This document shows, one piece after another, positions 34,853-44,332 of a stretch of 64,000 nt of DNA. Under the pieces are notes generated by a model. The model was given only the letters and a program-made list of their open reading frames with translations, did no database searches and had not been told where the DNA came from. The position numbers and the translations under genes are program-made. Source of the DNA: Leisingera caerulea DSM 24564 (GTDB lineage Bacteria; Pseudomonadota; Alphaproteobacteria; Rhodobacterales; Rhodobacteraceae). The stretch covers positions 921,217 through 985,216 of the forward strand of contig NZ_KI421513.1 of NCBI RefSeq assembly GCF_000473325.1. The letters are read 5' to 3'. Positions within the stretch are counted from its first letter, which is position 1; every line of letters begins with the position of its first letter.

Positions 34853-35599
34853 TCACCCCCGCGCTTCATCCATCAGGCGGCGCATCTCCTGCACTGCCGG
34901 GGGCAGGCCGCGAAAGATTGCCTCGCCGATCAGGAAGTGGCCGATGTTGAGCTCCTTCACCTCCGGAAAGGCCGCAACCGGCTTCACCGTGTCATAGGTG
35001 AGGCCATGGCCTGCATGCACCTCCAGCCCCAGCGAATGGGCATAGGCAGACATGTCCCGCAGCGCCTCCAGCTCGCGGTCGCGGTCCTCGAACCGGCCTT
35101 CGGCGTGGAAGTCGCAATAGGCGCCGGTGTGCAGCTCGATCACCTCGGCACCGATCCGGTGCGCGGCCTCGATCTGCTTCTTGTCGGCGGCAATGAAGAT
35201 CGACACCCGGCATCCCGCATCCCGCAGGGGGGCAATGTAATGCGCCAGGCGATTTTCCTCGCGGGCCACTTCCAGCCCGCCTTCGGTGGTGCGCTCCTCG
35301 CGCTTTTCCGGCACGATGCAGACCGCATGCGGCTTGTGGCGCAAAGCAATCCTCTGCATCTCCTCGGTTGCTGCCATCTCGAAGTTCAGCGGCACCGTCA
35401 GCGCCTCCATCAGCGCGTCGATATCGGCGTCGGTGATGTGGCGGCGGTCTTCGCGCAGGTGCGCCGTGATGCCGTCGGCGCCCGCCTCCTCCGCCAGCTT
35501 CGCGGCGCGGACCGGGTCCGGATAGGCGCCCCCGCGGGCGTTGCGCACCGTGGCAACATGGTCGATGTTCACGCCCAGGCGCAGTTGGTTCTGTGTCAT
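34853..35599 (-). CDS. pdxJ: Pyridoxine 5'-phosphate synthase
   Basis: 248 aa TIM-barrel enzyme that condenses 1-deoxyxylulose 5-phosphate with 3-amino-2-oxopropyl phosphate to pyridoxine phosphate. The start LRLGVNIDHVATVRNARGG and the segments DGITAHLREDRRHI, PEKREERTTEGGL, ELHTGAY and HAGHGLTYD correspond to the phosphate- and substrate-binding loops. First gene of a run down to recO, 106 bases past the DUF2062 gene. Confidence 0.97.
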   Translation of the reverse strand: MTQNQLRLGVNIDHVATVRNARGGAYPDPVRAAKLAEEAGADGITAHLREDRRHITDADIDALMEALTVPLNFEMAATEEMQRIALRHKPHAVCIVPEKREERTTEGGLEVAREENRLAHYIAPLRDAGCRVSIFIAADKKQIEAAHRIGAEVIELHTGAYCDFHAEGRFEDRDRELEALRDMSAYAHSLGLEVHAGHGLTYDTVKPVAAFPEVKELNIGHFLIGEAIFRGLPPAVQEMRRLMDEARG

Positions 35600-35705
35600 G
35601 ACAGCTGTCTCATCCGTCTGAAGTCAAAGCCTTAACCCAAAGACTAGACAGACAGCGGGCAAGAGCAAGCCTGCAGGCGATAATGGTACAATCCGGCAGC
35701 CCCGC

Positions 35706-36347
35706 TCAGGAGCCGGTGCTGACCTCGGCGCGCTGCTTGATCGCCTCGAACTTGGCCTTGATCTTGGCCCGGCGGCGCTGCTGGTAGACCCGGATCACCG
35801 GCAGGCTGAGCATGTAGCAGACCGTGGCGCAAATGATGCCCGGGATGATGCCGCCGATCATGTAAGGATAAAACACCTCGTTATAAAACAGATGCAGCCC
35901 CTGCCAGTCGGCGGGCTTGTCCATGAAGAGCGCAAACAGGTTGTCCTTCAGGTCGCCGCCAGCGGCAAGGAACTTGCCCACCAGGGATTTGTCGACCTCC
36001 TCGTCAAACTCGGTGCCCAGCAGCCAATGGCCGGTCTGCAGGCTGGCCACCCCGATCGGCACATAGGTCAGCGGGTTGCCAAAGAAGGTGGCGCTGAGCG
36101 AGGCCAGGATATTGCCGTTCATCATCCGGGCGATGATTGCCGCCACCAGGAAGTGCAGCCCGTAGAACGGCGTGAAGGTGGTGAACACCCCGGCCCAGAT
36201 GCCGCGGGCGATGCGTTCGGGCGAATCGGGCAGCCGCCGCACCCGGTGTTTCACGTACAGGAAGGCCCGGCCCCAGCCGCCGCGCGGCCAGACAAAATCC
36301 GCCAGCGCCCGGAGGGGCGAACGTCTGTCCCGGCGCCTGAATACCAA
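35706..36347 (-). CDS. DUF2062 domain membrane protein
   Basis: 213 aa. The DUF2062 core, from YVKHRVRRLPDSPERIARGIWAGVFTTFTPFYGLHF (parts: SPERIARGIWAGVF, TPFYGLHF) through FFGNPLTYVPIG, is clear, with helices near 48-72, 83-103 and 165-190. The ends are basic. The family is widespread in Proteobacteria and of unknown function, sometimes next to glycosyltransferases. Here it is downstream of rsh by 42 bases. Confidence 0.8.
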   Translation of the reverse strand: MVFRRRDRRSPLRALADFVWPRGGWGRAFLYVKHRVRRLPDSPERIARGIWAGVFTTFTPFYGLHFLVAAIIARMMNGNILASLSATFFGNPLTYVPIGVASLQTGHWLLGTEFDEEVDKSLVGKFLAAGGDLKDNLFALFMDKPADWQGLHLFYNEVFYPYMIGGIIPGIICATVCYMLSLPVIRVYQQRRRAKIKAKFEAIKQRAEVSTGS

Positions 36348-36389
36348 AGCTGTCCGTCCTTCCCAGTTCCGGCTCAGAGTTTCAGCGGC

Positions 36390-38525
36390 TTACCCCGGAA
36401 AATGGCGCTCTTCCGGCTTATTCCGGAACCGCGCCACCGCGGCAACATCGCTTTCCGCCTCAAGCGTCAGCATCAGCGAGTGCAGCTGCTCCACATCCCG
36501 CAGCTCCACATTGATCATAAGCCGGTAAAAGTCTGGTTTCCTGTCAACAAATTCAAGGTCCGAGATATTGGCCTTTTTCTCGCCGATCAATGTGCAAATG
36601 CGCCCCAGCACCCCGGCATCGTTGCCGATGGTCAGCTCCAGCGTGGTGCCGTAGACAGCCGGGTGGGTGCCGCTGTGCCACTGCACGTCCATCCAGCGCT
36701 CCGGCTGCTCCTCGAATTCGCCGAGCTTGTCGCAATCGGCGGCATGCACCACCACGCCGCGGCCGCGGTAGGTGATGCCGATGATGCGCTCGCCCGGCAG
36801 CGGTTGGCAGCAGGGCGCGCGCTCGAAGCTCTGCCCCGGCTCCAGGCCGATCACCGCCCGGCGCGGCGAGATTTCGTCGCCATCGCCAGAGGTGGTCAGT
36901 TCAGGATAGACAGACTGCACCACGTCATGCGCGGTGATCTCGGCCGCGCCCAGCCTTGCAAGCAGCTCATTCACGCCGCTGGCGCGCAGCGCGCGGGCTG
37001 CGGTTTCCAGCGCCTTGTCAGTCGCCTTCTTGCCGACGTGCTCAAACGCCGAACGCGCAAGCTCATGACCCAGTTTCACAAACCGCGCCCGGTCCGCCTC
37101 GCGCAGGGCGCGGCGGATGGCGGTGCGGGCCTTGCCGGTGGTGGCGATCTCCAGCCAGCTGACCTGCGGGGTCTGGCCCTCGGCAGTGATCACATCCACC
37201 GACTGGCCGTTGCGCAGCCGGGTCCACAGCGGCACCCGGATACCATCGACCTTGGCCCCTACACAGGCATGGCCGATGCGGGTGTGGATGGCATAGGCAA
37301 AGTCGATCGGCGTGGCGCCTTTGGGCAGCTTGATCACATCGCCTTTGGGAGTGAAGCAGAACACCTGGTCCGAATACATCTCAAGCTTCACGGCTTCGAG
37401 AAATTCGTCGTGATCATCCTCGGCATCGAACTGTTCGGTCAGCGAGGCGATCCACTTGGCCGGGTCGACGGCAAAGGGGTTTTCCGACCGCACACCATCG
37501 CGGTAGGACCAATGCGCCGCCACGCCGGTTTCGGCCACGTCATGCATCTGGCGGGTGCGGATCTGCACCTCCACCCGCTTGCCGTCTCGGCCCGACACCG
37601 TGGTGTGGATCGACCGGTAACCGTTGGATTTCGGCTGGCTGATGTAGTCCTTGAACCGGCCCGGCACCGCCCGCCAGCGCTGGTGGATAGCGCCCAGCGC
37701 GCGATAGGCGTCTTCTTCGGACCCGGTAATCACCCGGAAGCCATAAATGTCCGACAGCCGTGAAAAGCCCTGGTCTTTGGCCTGCATCTTGCGCCAGATC
37801 GAATAGGGCTTCTTGGCGCGGCCAAAGACCTCTGCCTCGATCCCGGCTTTTTCCAGCTCCAGCCGCATGTCGCCGGTGATCCGGTGGATCACGTCGCCGG
37901 TTTCGCGCTGCAGGGTCACAAAGCGGCGGATGATCGACTGGCGCCCCTCCGGGTTCAGCACGCGGAAGGCCAGATCCTCCAGCTCCTCGCGCATCCACTG
38001 CATGCCCATGCGGCCTGCCAGCGGCGCATAAATATCCATTGTCTCGCGGGCCTTCTGGGCCTGCTTCTCGGGGCGCATCGCCTTGATGGTGCGCATGTTG
38101 TGCAGACGGTCGGCAAGCTTGACCAGGATCACCCGCAAATCCTTGGACATCGCCATGAACAGCTTGCGGAAGTTTTCTGCCTGCTTGGTCTCGCGGCTGG
38201 ACAGCTGCAGGTTGGTCAGCTTGGTGACGCCATCGACCAGCATCGCCACCTCACCGCCAAAGCGGCGGGCAACCTCCTCGTAAGAGGCCTTGGTGTCTTC
38301 GATGGTGTCGTGAAGCAGCGCGGTGATGATCGTCGCATCATCCAGCCGCTGTTCGGTAAGGATCGCGGCGACGGCAACAGGATGCGTGAAATAGGGCTCG
38401 CCCGAGTGGCGGAACTGGCCATCGTGCATCTGCTCGCCAAAGGCGTAGGCCTCGGCAATCCGTTCTGCATTGGTCTTGGGATTGTAGTTGCGGACCAGAG
38501 CAATCAGGTCGTCAGGGGAAATCAT
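36390..38525 (-). CDS. rsh: Bifunctional (p)ppGpp synthetase/hydrolase Rsh
   Basis: 711 aa, the single long RelA/SpoT homologue usual in alphaproteobacteria. The hydrolase HD domain is intact (FTHPVAVAAIL, LLHDTIEDT), so it can degrade (p)ppGpp. The synthetase domain has RFKDYISQPKSNGYRSIHTTV and ETGVAAHWSY. TGS (DVIKLPKGATPIDFAYAIHTRIG) and C-terminal ACT domains provide regulation by uncharged tRNA on the ribosome. rpoZ lies 38 bases upstream, the same rpoZ-spoT pairing as in E. coli. Confidence 0.96.
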   Translation of the reverse strand: MISPDDLIALVRNYNPKTNAERIAEAYAFGEQMHDGQFRHSGEPYFTHPVAVAAILTEQRLDDATIITALLHDTIEDTKASYEEVARRFGGEVAMLVDGVTKLTNLQLSSRETKQAENFRKLFMAMSKDLRVILVKLADRLHNMRTIKAMRPEKQAQKARETMDIYAPLAGRMGMQWMREELEDLAFRVLNPEGRQSIIRRFVTLQRETGDVIHRITGDMRLELEKAGIEAEVFGRAKKPYSIWRKMQAKDQGFSRLSDIYGFRVITGSEEDAYRALGAIHQRWRAVPGRFKDYISQPKSNGYRSIHTTVSGRDGKRVEVQIRTRQMHDVAETGVAAHWSYRDGVRSENPFAVDPAKWIASLTEQFDAEDDHDEFLEAVKLEMYSDQVFCFTPKGDVIKLPKGATPIDFAYAIHTRIGHACVGAKVDGIRVPLWTRLRNGQSVDVITAEGQTPQVSWLEIATTGKARTAIRRALREADRARFVKLGHELARSAFEHVGKKATDKALETAARALRASGVNELLARLGAAEITAHDVVQSVYPELTTSGDGDEISPRRAVIGLEPGQSFERAPCCQPLPGERIIGITYRGRGVVVHAADCDKLGEFEEQPERWMDVQWHSGTHPAVYGTTLELTIGNDAGVLGRICTLIGEKKANISDLEFVDRKPDFYRLMINVELRDVEQLHSLMLTLEAESDVAAVARFRNKPEERHFPG

Positions 38526-38563
38526 GTCCGGTCCGCAGCCTCAAAATTCTCGTAACGCGCGCC

Positions 38564-38917
38564 TCAGCCCTGGCCCTGGGCCTCCATCAGCGCGCGCAGC
38601 AGTTTCTCTTCCGACATGTCGTCTTCGGCAGGTTTGTCGCCATCCGCGCCCATCAGCAGAGCCATGGAATCCTCTTCCGGCTCATCAACCTCGATCTGAG
38701 TCTGGTTGCTCTCGATCAGGCGCTCGCGCAGCTCGTCGGCGCTCTGGGTCTCTTCAGCAATCTCGCGCAGGGACACAACCGGGTTCTTGTCGTTGTCGCG
38801 CTCGACGGTGATCGGAGCACCCGCCGAGATTTCGCGGGCACGATGCGCAGCCAGCATCACCAGCTCAAAGCGGTTAGGCACCTTATCTACGCAATCTTCA
38901 ACCGTCACGCGGGCCAT
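38564..38917 (-). CDS. rpoZ: RNA polymerase omega subunit
   Basis: 117 aa. The omega core is [30 protein letters not shown], which wraps the C-terminal tail of beta-prime and in E. coli forms part of a ppGpp site. A long acidic C-terminal extension ([12 protein letters not shown] onward) is typical of alphaproteobacteria. Being upstream of rsh couples a ppGpp-responsive subunit with the enzyme. Confidence 0.96.
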   Translation of the reverse strand: MARVTVEDCVDKVPNRFELVMLAAHRAREISAGAPITVERDNDKNPVVSLREIAEETQSADELRERLIESNQTQIEVDEPEEDSMALLMGADGDKPAEDDMSEEKLLRALMEAQGQG

Positions 38918-39010
38918 CAGCGACTCTCCAATTCATTCCTGGTCCAGAAGGCAGACATTTACGCCCAAATCTTTCTCTTGACAAGGGCGGAAAACACCGC
39001 ATCGCGCGGG

Positions 39011-39580
39011 TTACAGAGGGACAACCTCCGCCACCTCTTCCGGCGGCAGGTCTGCCAGCATCTGCGTCACGGTTTTCTGCAGCACCGGATGCCGCCAGCG
39101 CGGTGCGATATCCTTGAGCGGCACCAGCACAAAGGCCCGGTCCTGGATGCGCGGATGCGGCAGGATCAGCTGCCCCGGCGCCTCCTGCATCTGTCGCTCC
39201 AGCGGCAGCCCCTGCCAGCGGGCATACCCCGCGGCGTCCGGCAGAACCGCGCCGCCGTGATCCAGCAGATCCAGATCCAGCGTGCGCATGCCCCAGCGCT
39301 GCTCCCGCACCCGGGCAAACTGCGCTTCAACTTCATGCAGCCGCGCCAGCAGATCGCCCGCGGACAGGGCTGTTTCGACCGCCACCGCGGCGTTCACATA
39401 ATCAGGACCTGCACCGGCCGGAAAGCAGGGCGTGCGGAAGAACCGCGAGACGCTGCGCAGCCTCACATCCTGCGCCTGCAGCGCGGCGATCGCCTTTGAC
39501 AAGGTTGCTTGCGGCGCATCGGCGTCAACTGGCAGGTTGCCGCCAAGCGCGATCAACGACAGTTTCCGGTTTCCGGCCAT
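39011..39580 (-). CDS. folK: 2-amino-4-hydroxy-6-hydroxymethyldihydropteridine diphosphokinase
   Basis: 189 aa. HPPK transfers pyrophosphate from ATP to the pterin in folate synthesis. LIALGGNLP starts the fold, SRFFRTPCFPAG is the first loop, and REQRWGMRTLDLDLLDHGG is the catalytic signature with the Asp pair for Mg. LPHPRIQDRAFVLVPL follows as expected. Alone here, without folP. Its start directly abuts a promoter element shared with the divergent NYN gene. Confidence 0.95.
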   Translation of the reverse strand: MAGNRKLSLIALGGNLPVDADAPQATLSKAIAALQAQDVRLRSVSRFFRTPCFPAGAGPDYVNAAVAVETALSAGDLLARLHEVEAQFARVREQRWGMRTLDLDLLDHGGAVLPDAAGYARWQGLPLERQMQEAPGQLILPHPRIQDRAFVLVPLKDIAPRWRHPVLQKTVTQMLADLPPEEVAEVVPL

Positions 39581-39582
39581 TT

Positions 39583-39611
39583 TTGACCCTATTTCAGAAT
39601 GGCAGTATACT
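39583..39611 (+). promoter_or_regulatory. Strong sigma-70 promoter for the NYN-domain gene
   Basis: TTGACC and TATACT are separated by exactly 17 bases (5/6 matches each). The -10 region AGTATACT is a perfect palindrome, so it could also serve folK on the other strand, although the -35 there (GTTATT at 16 bases) is poor. Transcription would start near 39618, leaving a leader of about 100 bases before the ATG at 39718. Confidence 0.7.
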
Positions 39612-39717
39612 TGCGGCAGATGACAAATAACTTACATTAAGTCCACCCGTTTCGCCGTTTTCAAGCTCACACTCACGGAACTCCCGGCCGAGGCGGATAT
39701 ACCGGAAGGAACATTTG

Positions 39718-40287
39718 ATGTTTTACAAAGACGAACGGCTTGCGCTGTTCATAGACGGGTCGAACCTGTACGCCGCGGCTAAGGCGCTTGGGTTTGACAT
39801 CGACTACAAGCTTCTGCGGCAGGAATTCATGCGCCGCGGCAAGCTGCTGCGCGCCTTTTATTACACTGCTCTGCTGGAGAATGACGAGTATTCGCCGATC
39901 AGGCCGCTGGTGGACTGGCTGCATTACAACGGCTTCACCATGGTCACCAAGCCTGCCAAGGAATACACCGACAGCCTGGGCCGCCGCAAAGTCAAAGGCA
40001 ACATGGATATCGAGCTGACCGTCGATGCCATGGAACTGGCGCCGCGGGTGGACCATATCGTGCTGTTCTCGGGCGATGGGGATTTCCGCCCGCTGATTGC
40101 CAGCCTGCAACGCCAGGGCGTGCGTGTTTCGGTGGTTTCGACCATCCGCAGCCAGCCGCCGATGATCTCTGACGACCTGCGCCGCCAGGCCGACAATTTC
40201 ATTGAGCTGGAGGAGCTGCGCGACGTGATCGGCCGCCCGCCGCGCGAGCAGAGCGATCAGCGCTCGGCAACGGTCGCGCACGGGTGA
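39718..40287 (+). CDS. NYN-domain (LabA/DUF88-type) protein
   Basis: 189 aa with a PIN-like NYN nuclease fold. Acidic residues expected to hold metal are Asp11 in ALFIDGSNLYAAA, Asp and Glu in GNMDIELTVDAM, and Asp in LFSGDGDFRPLI and SDD later. The family includes LabA of cyanobacteria and RNA-degrading enzymes; a ribonuclease role is plausible but unshown. ATG 39718 has GGAAGGA upstream. A strong promoter precedes it by about 100 bases and a hairpin closes it. Confidence 0.85.
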   Translation: MFYKDERLALFIDGSNLYAAAKALGFDIDYKLLRQEFMRRGKLLRAFYYTALLENDEYSPIRPLVDWLHYNGFTMVTKPAKEYTDSLGRRKVKGNMDIELTVDAMELAPRVDHIVLFSGDGDFRPLIASLQRQGVRVSVVSTIRSQPPMISDDLRRQADNFIELEELRDVIGRPPREQSDQRSATVAHG

Positions 40288-40296
40288 ACACCTGCC

Positions 40297-40334
40297 CCGG
40301 AGCGAGGCGCCGGATGGGGCGGCGCCTGCTCCGG
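40297..40334. terminator. Hairpin between convergent NYN and cytochrome genes
   Basis: CCGGAGC-g-AGGCGCC pairs with GGCGCCT-GCTCCGG, 14 pairs with one bulge. Without a T run on either side it may act as an mRNA 3' stabiliser rather than an intrinsic terminator. Confidence 0.55.
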
Positions 40335-40340
40335 ACTTGA

Positions 40341-40802
40341 TCAATCGCCAGCCTGACTGTTTATCTGGTTGTGGCGGGCGATGACTTCTGCTGGCCAGCG
40401 GCTCTTGATGTAGGCCAGCACTGCCAGCATCTCCTCCTCCGTCAGCACACCGGCAAAGCCGCCCATACGGCTGCGATAGCCGTCGCCGACCACCTCCGCG
40501 ACGCCGCGCCGTGTGATGTCCAGCAGCTGCGCGTCCGGGTGATGCCAGGTGTGGCCGCTTTCGTCCTGCGGCGGCGCCGGCAGGTAGCCATCGCTGTCCC
40601 GGTCCTGCCAATTGGGCTCGCCTTGCAAGTCCGCTCCGTGGCAGCTGGCACAGTTGTCCAGATACACCGCCTCGCCCAAGGCCACCGCCTGCGGGTCCCG
40701 GTACGGCAGGATCCCGGCGTCCTGCGGATCGCTCCTTGCCAGCCAGTAATACGCAGCCGCCGCCACCCCGGCCGCAGCGGTCACGGCAACCACCTGCTTC
40801 AT
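40341..40802 (-). CDS. Membrane-anchored mono-haem cytochrome c
   Basis: 153 aa. An uncleaved or cleaved hydrophobic N-terminus (VVAVTAAAGVAAAAYYWLA) leads to a periplasmic cytochrome c domain. Haem attaches at CASCH (DNCASCHGADL) and a Met ligand is likely in SRMGGFAGVLTEEEMLAVLAYIKS, in parts MGGF and the following helix. This matches single-domain class I cytochromes often annotated as cytochrome c family. Partner oxidase is unknown. ATG 40802 has GAGGG 4 bases upstream. Confidence 0.87.
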   Translation of the reverse strand: MKQVVAVTAAAGVAAAAYYWLARSDPQDAGILPYRDPQAVALGEAVYLDNCASCHGADLQGEPNWQDRDSDGYLPAPPQDESGHTWHHPDAQLLDITRRGVAEVVGDGYRSRMGGFAGVLTEEEMLAVLAYIKSRWPAEVIARHNQINSQAGD

Positions 40803-40944
40803 GCTGCCCTCATTCCAGTTGCTGTCCAAGGCGGGCTTTTGCCGCCTTCCCCCGCGGGAAGCTCCAATCACAAACCTGTGATGCCGCCCGGGCACTGGAC
40901 CTTGCCGCCTGAACCGCTTACCTCTGGCGCGCAAGGAGACGCCT

Positions 40945-41895
40945 ATGACCAAGCCAGCCCTGACCCTCTACCTCGCCGCGCCGCGCGGCTTTTGCGCCGG
41001 TGTGGACCGCGCCATCAAGATTGTCGAAATGGCGATCGGCAAATGGGGTGCGCCGGTCTATGTGCGCCACGAGATCGTGCACAATAAATACGTGGTCGAC
41101 AGCTTGCGGGAAAAAGGCGCGGTGTTTGTCGAGGAGCTGGACGAATGCCCGGACGACCGGCCGGTGATTTTTTCCGCGCACGGGGTGCCGAAATCGGTGC
41201 CTGCCGCGGCTGAGGCGCGCGAGATGATCTATGTCGATGCCACCTGCCCGCTGGTCTCCAAGGTGCATATCGAGGCCCAGCGCCACGCGGAAAACGGCCT
41301 GCAGATGATCATGATCGGCCACAAGGGCCACCCGGAAACCATCGGCACAATGGGCCAGCTGCCGGAGGGCGAGGTACTGCTGGTGGAGACCGTCGCGGAC
41401 GTGGCCACGGTGGAGGTGCGCGACCCGGACAGTTTGGCTTATGTGACTCAGACCACCCTGTCGGTCGATGACACCAAGGGCATCGTCGCGGCGCTGGAGG
41501 AGCGTTTCCCAAACATCATCGGCCCGCACAAGGAAGACATCTGTTATGCCACCACCAACCGCCAGGAGGCGGTGAAGTCGGTAGCCCCCAAAGCAGACGC
41601 CCTGCTGGTGGTCGGCGCGCCGAACTCCTCCAACTCGCGCCGCCTGGTTGAGGTCGGCGCCAAGAACGGCTGTGATTATGCCCAGTTGGTGCAGCGCGCC
41701 GAAAACATTGACTGGCGCGCCCTGGAGGGCATCCGCTCCGTCGCCATCACCGCCGGCGCCTCCGCCCCCGAACTGCTGGTCAATGAAGTGATCGACGCCT
41801 TCCGGGCACGGTACGACGTGACCGTGGAAATCGTGGAGACCGCGGTGGAAACGGTGGAATTCAAGGTGCCGCGCGTCTTACGGCAGCCTGCGTAA
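40945..41895 (+). CDS. ispH: 4-hydroxy-3-methylbut-2-enyl diphosphate reductase
   Basis: 316 aa, the last step of the MEP isoprenoid pathway, making IPP and DMAPP. The iron-sulfur ligands are Cys17 in [13 protein letters not shown], Cys in [11 protein letters not shown] and Cys in the NGC region after [11 protein letters not shown]. His residues in [16 protein letters not shown] and SAHGVP are the active-site set. AGGAG precedes the ATG by 7 bases. It may share a short transcript with downstream genes. Confidence 0.97.
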   Translation: MTKPALTLYLAAPRGFCAGVDRAIKIVEMAIGKWGAPVYVRHEIVHNKYVVDSLREKGAVFVEELDECPDDRPVIFSAHGVPKSVPAAAEAREMIYVDATCPLVSKVHIEAQRHAENGLQMIMIGHKGHPETIGTMGQLPEGEVLLVETVADVATVEVRDPDSLAYVTQTTLSVDDTKGIVAALEERFPNIIGPHKEDICYATTNRQEAVKSVAPKADALLVVGAPNSSNSRRLVEVGAKNGCDYAQLVQRAENIDWRALEGIRSVAITAGASAPELLVNEVIDAFRARYDVTVEIVETAVETVEFKVPRVLRQPA

Positions 41896-41995
41896 ACGCA
41901 CGCACCCTGAAAGCGACCCAGGTTACAGAAAACACTCCCGCCGCGGGCTAATCGTGTTACGCATTAGTCCCGGGGCATTTTCTGGAGCCGCATAC

Positions 41996-42610
41996 ATGGT
42001 CACTCTGCACTTTCTGATTACCGCCTTTGTCGTCGTCCTAGCGCCCGGCACGGGTGTCATCTACACGCTGGCGCTGGGACTTGGCCAAGGCTGGCGGGCC
42101 TCCATCTGGGCCGCCGCCGGCTGCACATTCGGCATCGTCCCGCACTTGGCCGCTGCCACGCTGGGGCTGGCGGCGGTGCTGCACAGCTCTGCGCTGCTGT
42201 TCCAGATCGTCAAGGCCGCAGGCGTTGCCTATCTGCTGTACCTTGCCTGGCAGGCCTTGCGCAGCGGCGGTGTGCTGGCGGTGGATTCGAAACGCACCAG
42301 CCAGCCGGGCTGGAAAATCGCCTGGCGCGGCGCGCTGATCAACATCCTGAATCCCAAGCTGTCGGTGTTCTTTCTGGCGCTGCTGCCGCCGTTCCTGAGC
42401 GGCAACCCAGCCAGCGCCACGCTGGAAATGTCCGTCCTGGGGCTGGTGTTCATGGCGATGACCTATGCCATCTTTGTGCTCTATGGGCTGTTTGCATCCC
42501 AGGCCCGCACGTACTTCCTGAGCAGCGAACGGGCGCTGAAGTGGATGAGCCGCGGCTTTGCCGCCGTGTTTGCGGGCCTTGCCGTCCGGCTTGCGGCAGA
42601 ACGCGCCTGA
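41996..42610 (+). CDS. LysE/RhtB family exporter
   Basis: 204 aa with five or six helices. The N-terminal LAPGTGVIYTLALGLGQGWRAS is the RhtB signature (PGP-type, here PGTG), and NPKLSVFFLALLPPFL marks the central part. The family exports amino acids such as homoserine, threonine or lysine. Substrate is not deducible. ATG 41996 follows GGAG by 8 bases. Confidence 0.88.
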   Translation: MVTLHFLITAFVVVLAPGTGVIYTLALGLGQGWRASIWAAAGCTFGIVPHLAAATLGLAAVLHSSALLFQIVKAAGVAYLLYLAWQALRSGGVLAVDSKRTSQPGWKIAWRGALINILNPKLSVFFLALLPPFLSGNPASATLEMSVLGLVFMAMTYAIFVLYGLFASQARTYFLSSERALKWMSRGFAAVFAGLAVRLAAERA

Positions 42611-42632
42611 CAGCTAAACGCGGAGATGGCAG

Positions 42633-43232
42633 ATGAGCGACCGGCAAACACTGGAGGTCTATGCCCAGGCAGCGCAGGCATACGCGGATGGTTTCGCGCG
42701 GTCCGATGACAGGTTCCACGATCCGGATTTTGAAGCCTTCACTTCCCTATTGCCGGCCGCCGCCCGTGTCCTGGATCTGGGCTGCGGTCCGGGCCATTGG
42801 GCGGCACGCTTCAAGGCGCAGGGCTTTGAGGTTTCGGCCATGGATGCCTCCGCTGAAATGGCCGAACTGGCAAAATCGGATTTCGGGATTGAGGTGGAAG
42901 TTGCCGAATTCGAAGCGCTGGAGAGCAAAAGCGGCTTTGATGGCATCTGGGCCAACTTCAGCCTGCTGCATGCGCCGCGGGCCGATCTCCCCGGTCATCT
43001 GACCCGCATCCATCGTGCCTTGAACCCCGGTGGCATCTTCCATATTGGCATGAAGCTCGGAGACAGCGAGGGGCGTGACAAACTGGGACGTTTCTACGCC
43101 TATTACAACGAGGACGAATTGAAAAATCTGCTTCAAAACGCGGGCTTCACCGTGACCCGGTCCCGCCGCGGCAATGGCCAGGGCCTGGCCGGCGGAATGG
43201 AAACCTACGTGATCCTGACCGCCCATGGCTGA
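42633..43232 (+). CDS. Class I SAM-dependent methyltransferase
   Basis: 199 aa. SAM-binding motif I is [20 protein letters not shown] (residues 45-64), the acidic residue after strand 2 is in VSAMDAS, and [15 protein letters not shown] holds motif post-I/II. The closing segment [28 protein letters not shown] suggests the small-molecule methylation type. Substrate unknown. Its last 8 bases overlap the rnhA start, so the two are coupled. Confidence 0.85.
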   Translation: MSDRQTLEVYAQAAQAYADGFARSDDRFHDPDFEAFTSLLPAAARVLDLGCGPGHWAARFKAQGFEVSAMDASAEMAELAKSDFGIEVEVAEFEALESKSGFDGIWANFSLLHAPRADLPGHLTRIHRALNPGGIFHIGMKLGDSEGRDKLGRFYAYYNEDELKNLLQNAGFTVTRSRRGNGQGLAGGMETYVILTAHG

Positions 43233-43686
43233 GCTGTTTGCCTATACTGACGGCGCCTGTTCCGGAAATCCCGGCCCCGGCGGATGGGGTGCACTGCTGC
43301 GTGCGATGGATGGCGGCACCGTCGTCAAAGAGAAAGAGATGAAGGGCGGCGAGGCCGAGACCACCAACAACCGGATGGAACTCTTGGCGGCGATCAACGC
43401 GCTGGAGAGCCTCGCGCGGCCTTCCACGATCACCGTGGTTACCGACTCTGCCTACGTGAAGAACGGCGTCACCGGCTGGATCCACGGCTGGAAGAAGAAC
43501 GGCTGGAAGACGTCCAGCAAGAAACCCGTAAAAAACGTCGAGCTGTGGAAGCGCTTGGATGAGGCCCAGCGCCGCCACAAGGTGACATGGGAATGGGTCA
43601 AGGGCCACGCAGGACACCCTGAAAACGAGCGCGCCGATGAACTGGCCCGCGCCGGCATGGCCCCCTTCAAGAGGAAAAGCGCCTGA
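43225..43686 (+). CDS. rnhA: Ribonuclease HI
   Basis: 153 aa. It cuts RNA in RNA-DNA hybrids. The DEDD acidic set is Asp in [17 protein letters not shown], Glu in [14 protein letters not shown], Asp in [10 protein letters not shown] and Asp in NERADELAR. The basic protrusion ([20 protein letters not shown]) is present as in E. coli RNase HI. The start lies inside the methyltransferase gene. Confidence 0.96.
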   Translation: MAELFAYTDGACSGNPGPGGWGALLRAMDGGTVVKEKEMKGGEAETTNNRMELLAAINALESLARPSTITVVTDSAYVKNGVTGWIHGWKKNGWKTSSKKPVKNVELWKRLDEAQRRHKVTWEWVKGHAGHPENERADELARAGMAPFKRKSA

Positions 43687-43702
43687 TGCGCGGGGCTGCC
43701 GC

Positions 43703-44326
43703 ATGAGCTTTCTGACCCTGCTCGATTACGCCTCGGTGCTGGTCTTTGCCCTGACCGGAGCGCTGGTCGCCAGCCGGGCGCAGCTCGACATCGTGGGCTT
43801 TGCCTTCGTCGCCTGCCTGACGGCGGTCGGCGGCGGCACGGTGCGCGATCTCCTCTTGAACCGGGATCCGGTGTTTTGGGTCGGTGACCCCAATCACATC
43901 CTGCTCGCAGCCAGTGCCGCAGTGGCGGTGTTCTTCACCGCGCATCTGGTGGAAAGCCGGATGCGCTGGGTGATCTGGCTGGACAGTTTCGCCTTGGCGA
44001 TTGCGGTGTCGGCAGGCACTGGCGCAGCGATTGCGCTGGGTAAGGAGCCGGTGATCGTGGTGCTGATGGGCATGGCCACTGGCTCGCTGGGCGGGCTGAT
44101 GCGCGATGTGGTCTGCAATGAGGTGCCGCTGGTCCTGAAACAGGGCGAGCTGTACATCACCTGCGCAATGGCAGGCGCCATCACCGCCGTGCTGGCAATT
44201 TCAGCGGGGCTTGAGCTGCGGTTTGCCCTGCTTGCCTGCGCCGGTGTCTGCTGGACCCTGCGTGCGGGCTCCATCCTGTTCGGCTGGCACCTGCCGGTTT
44301 ACAAAAGCCGCCCGCCGCGCAGCTAA
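43703..44326 (+). CDS. TRIC-type cation channel protein (UPF0126)
   Basis: 207 aa with two homologous three-helix units. GGGTVRDLLLNRDPVFWV in the first and GSLGGLMRDVVCNEVPLVL in the second are the glycine-rich pore repeats of the trimeric intracellular cation channel family, whose bacterial members conduct potassium or sodium. It lies 16 bases past rnhA and converges on the glycosyltransferase gene. Confidence 0.9.
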   Translation: MSFLTLLDYASVLVFALTGALVASRAQLDIVGFAFVACLTAVGGGTVRDLLLNRDPVFWVGDPNHILLAASAAVAVFFTAHLVESRMRWVIWLDSFALAIAVSAGTGAAIALGKEPVIVVLMGMATGSLGGLMRDVVCNEVPLVLKQGELYITCAMAGAITAVLAISAGLELRFALLACAGVCWTLRAGSILFGWHLPVYKSRPPRS

Positions 44327-44332
44327 GCTGGT

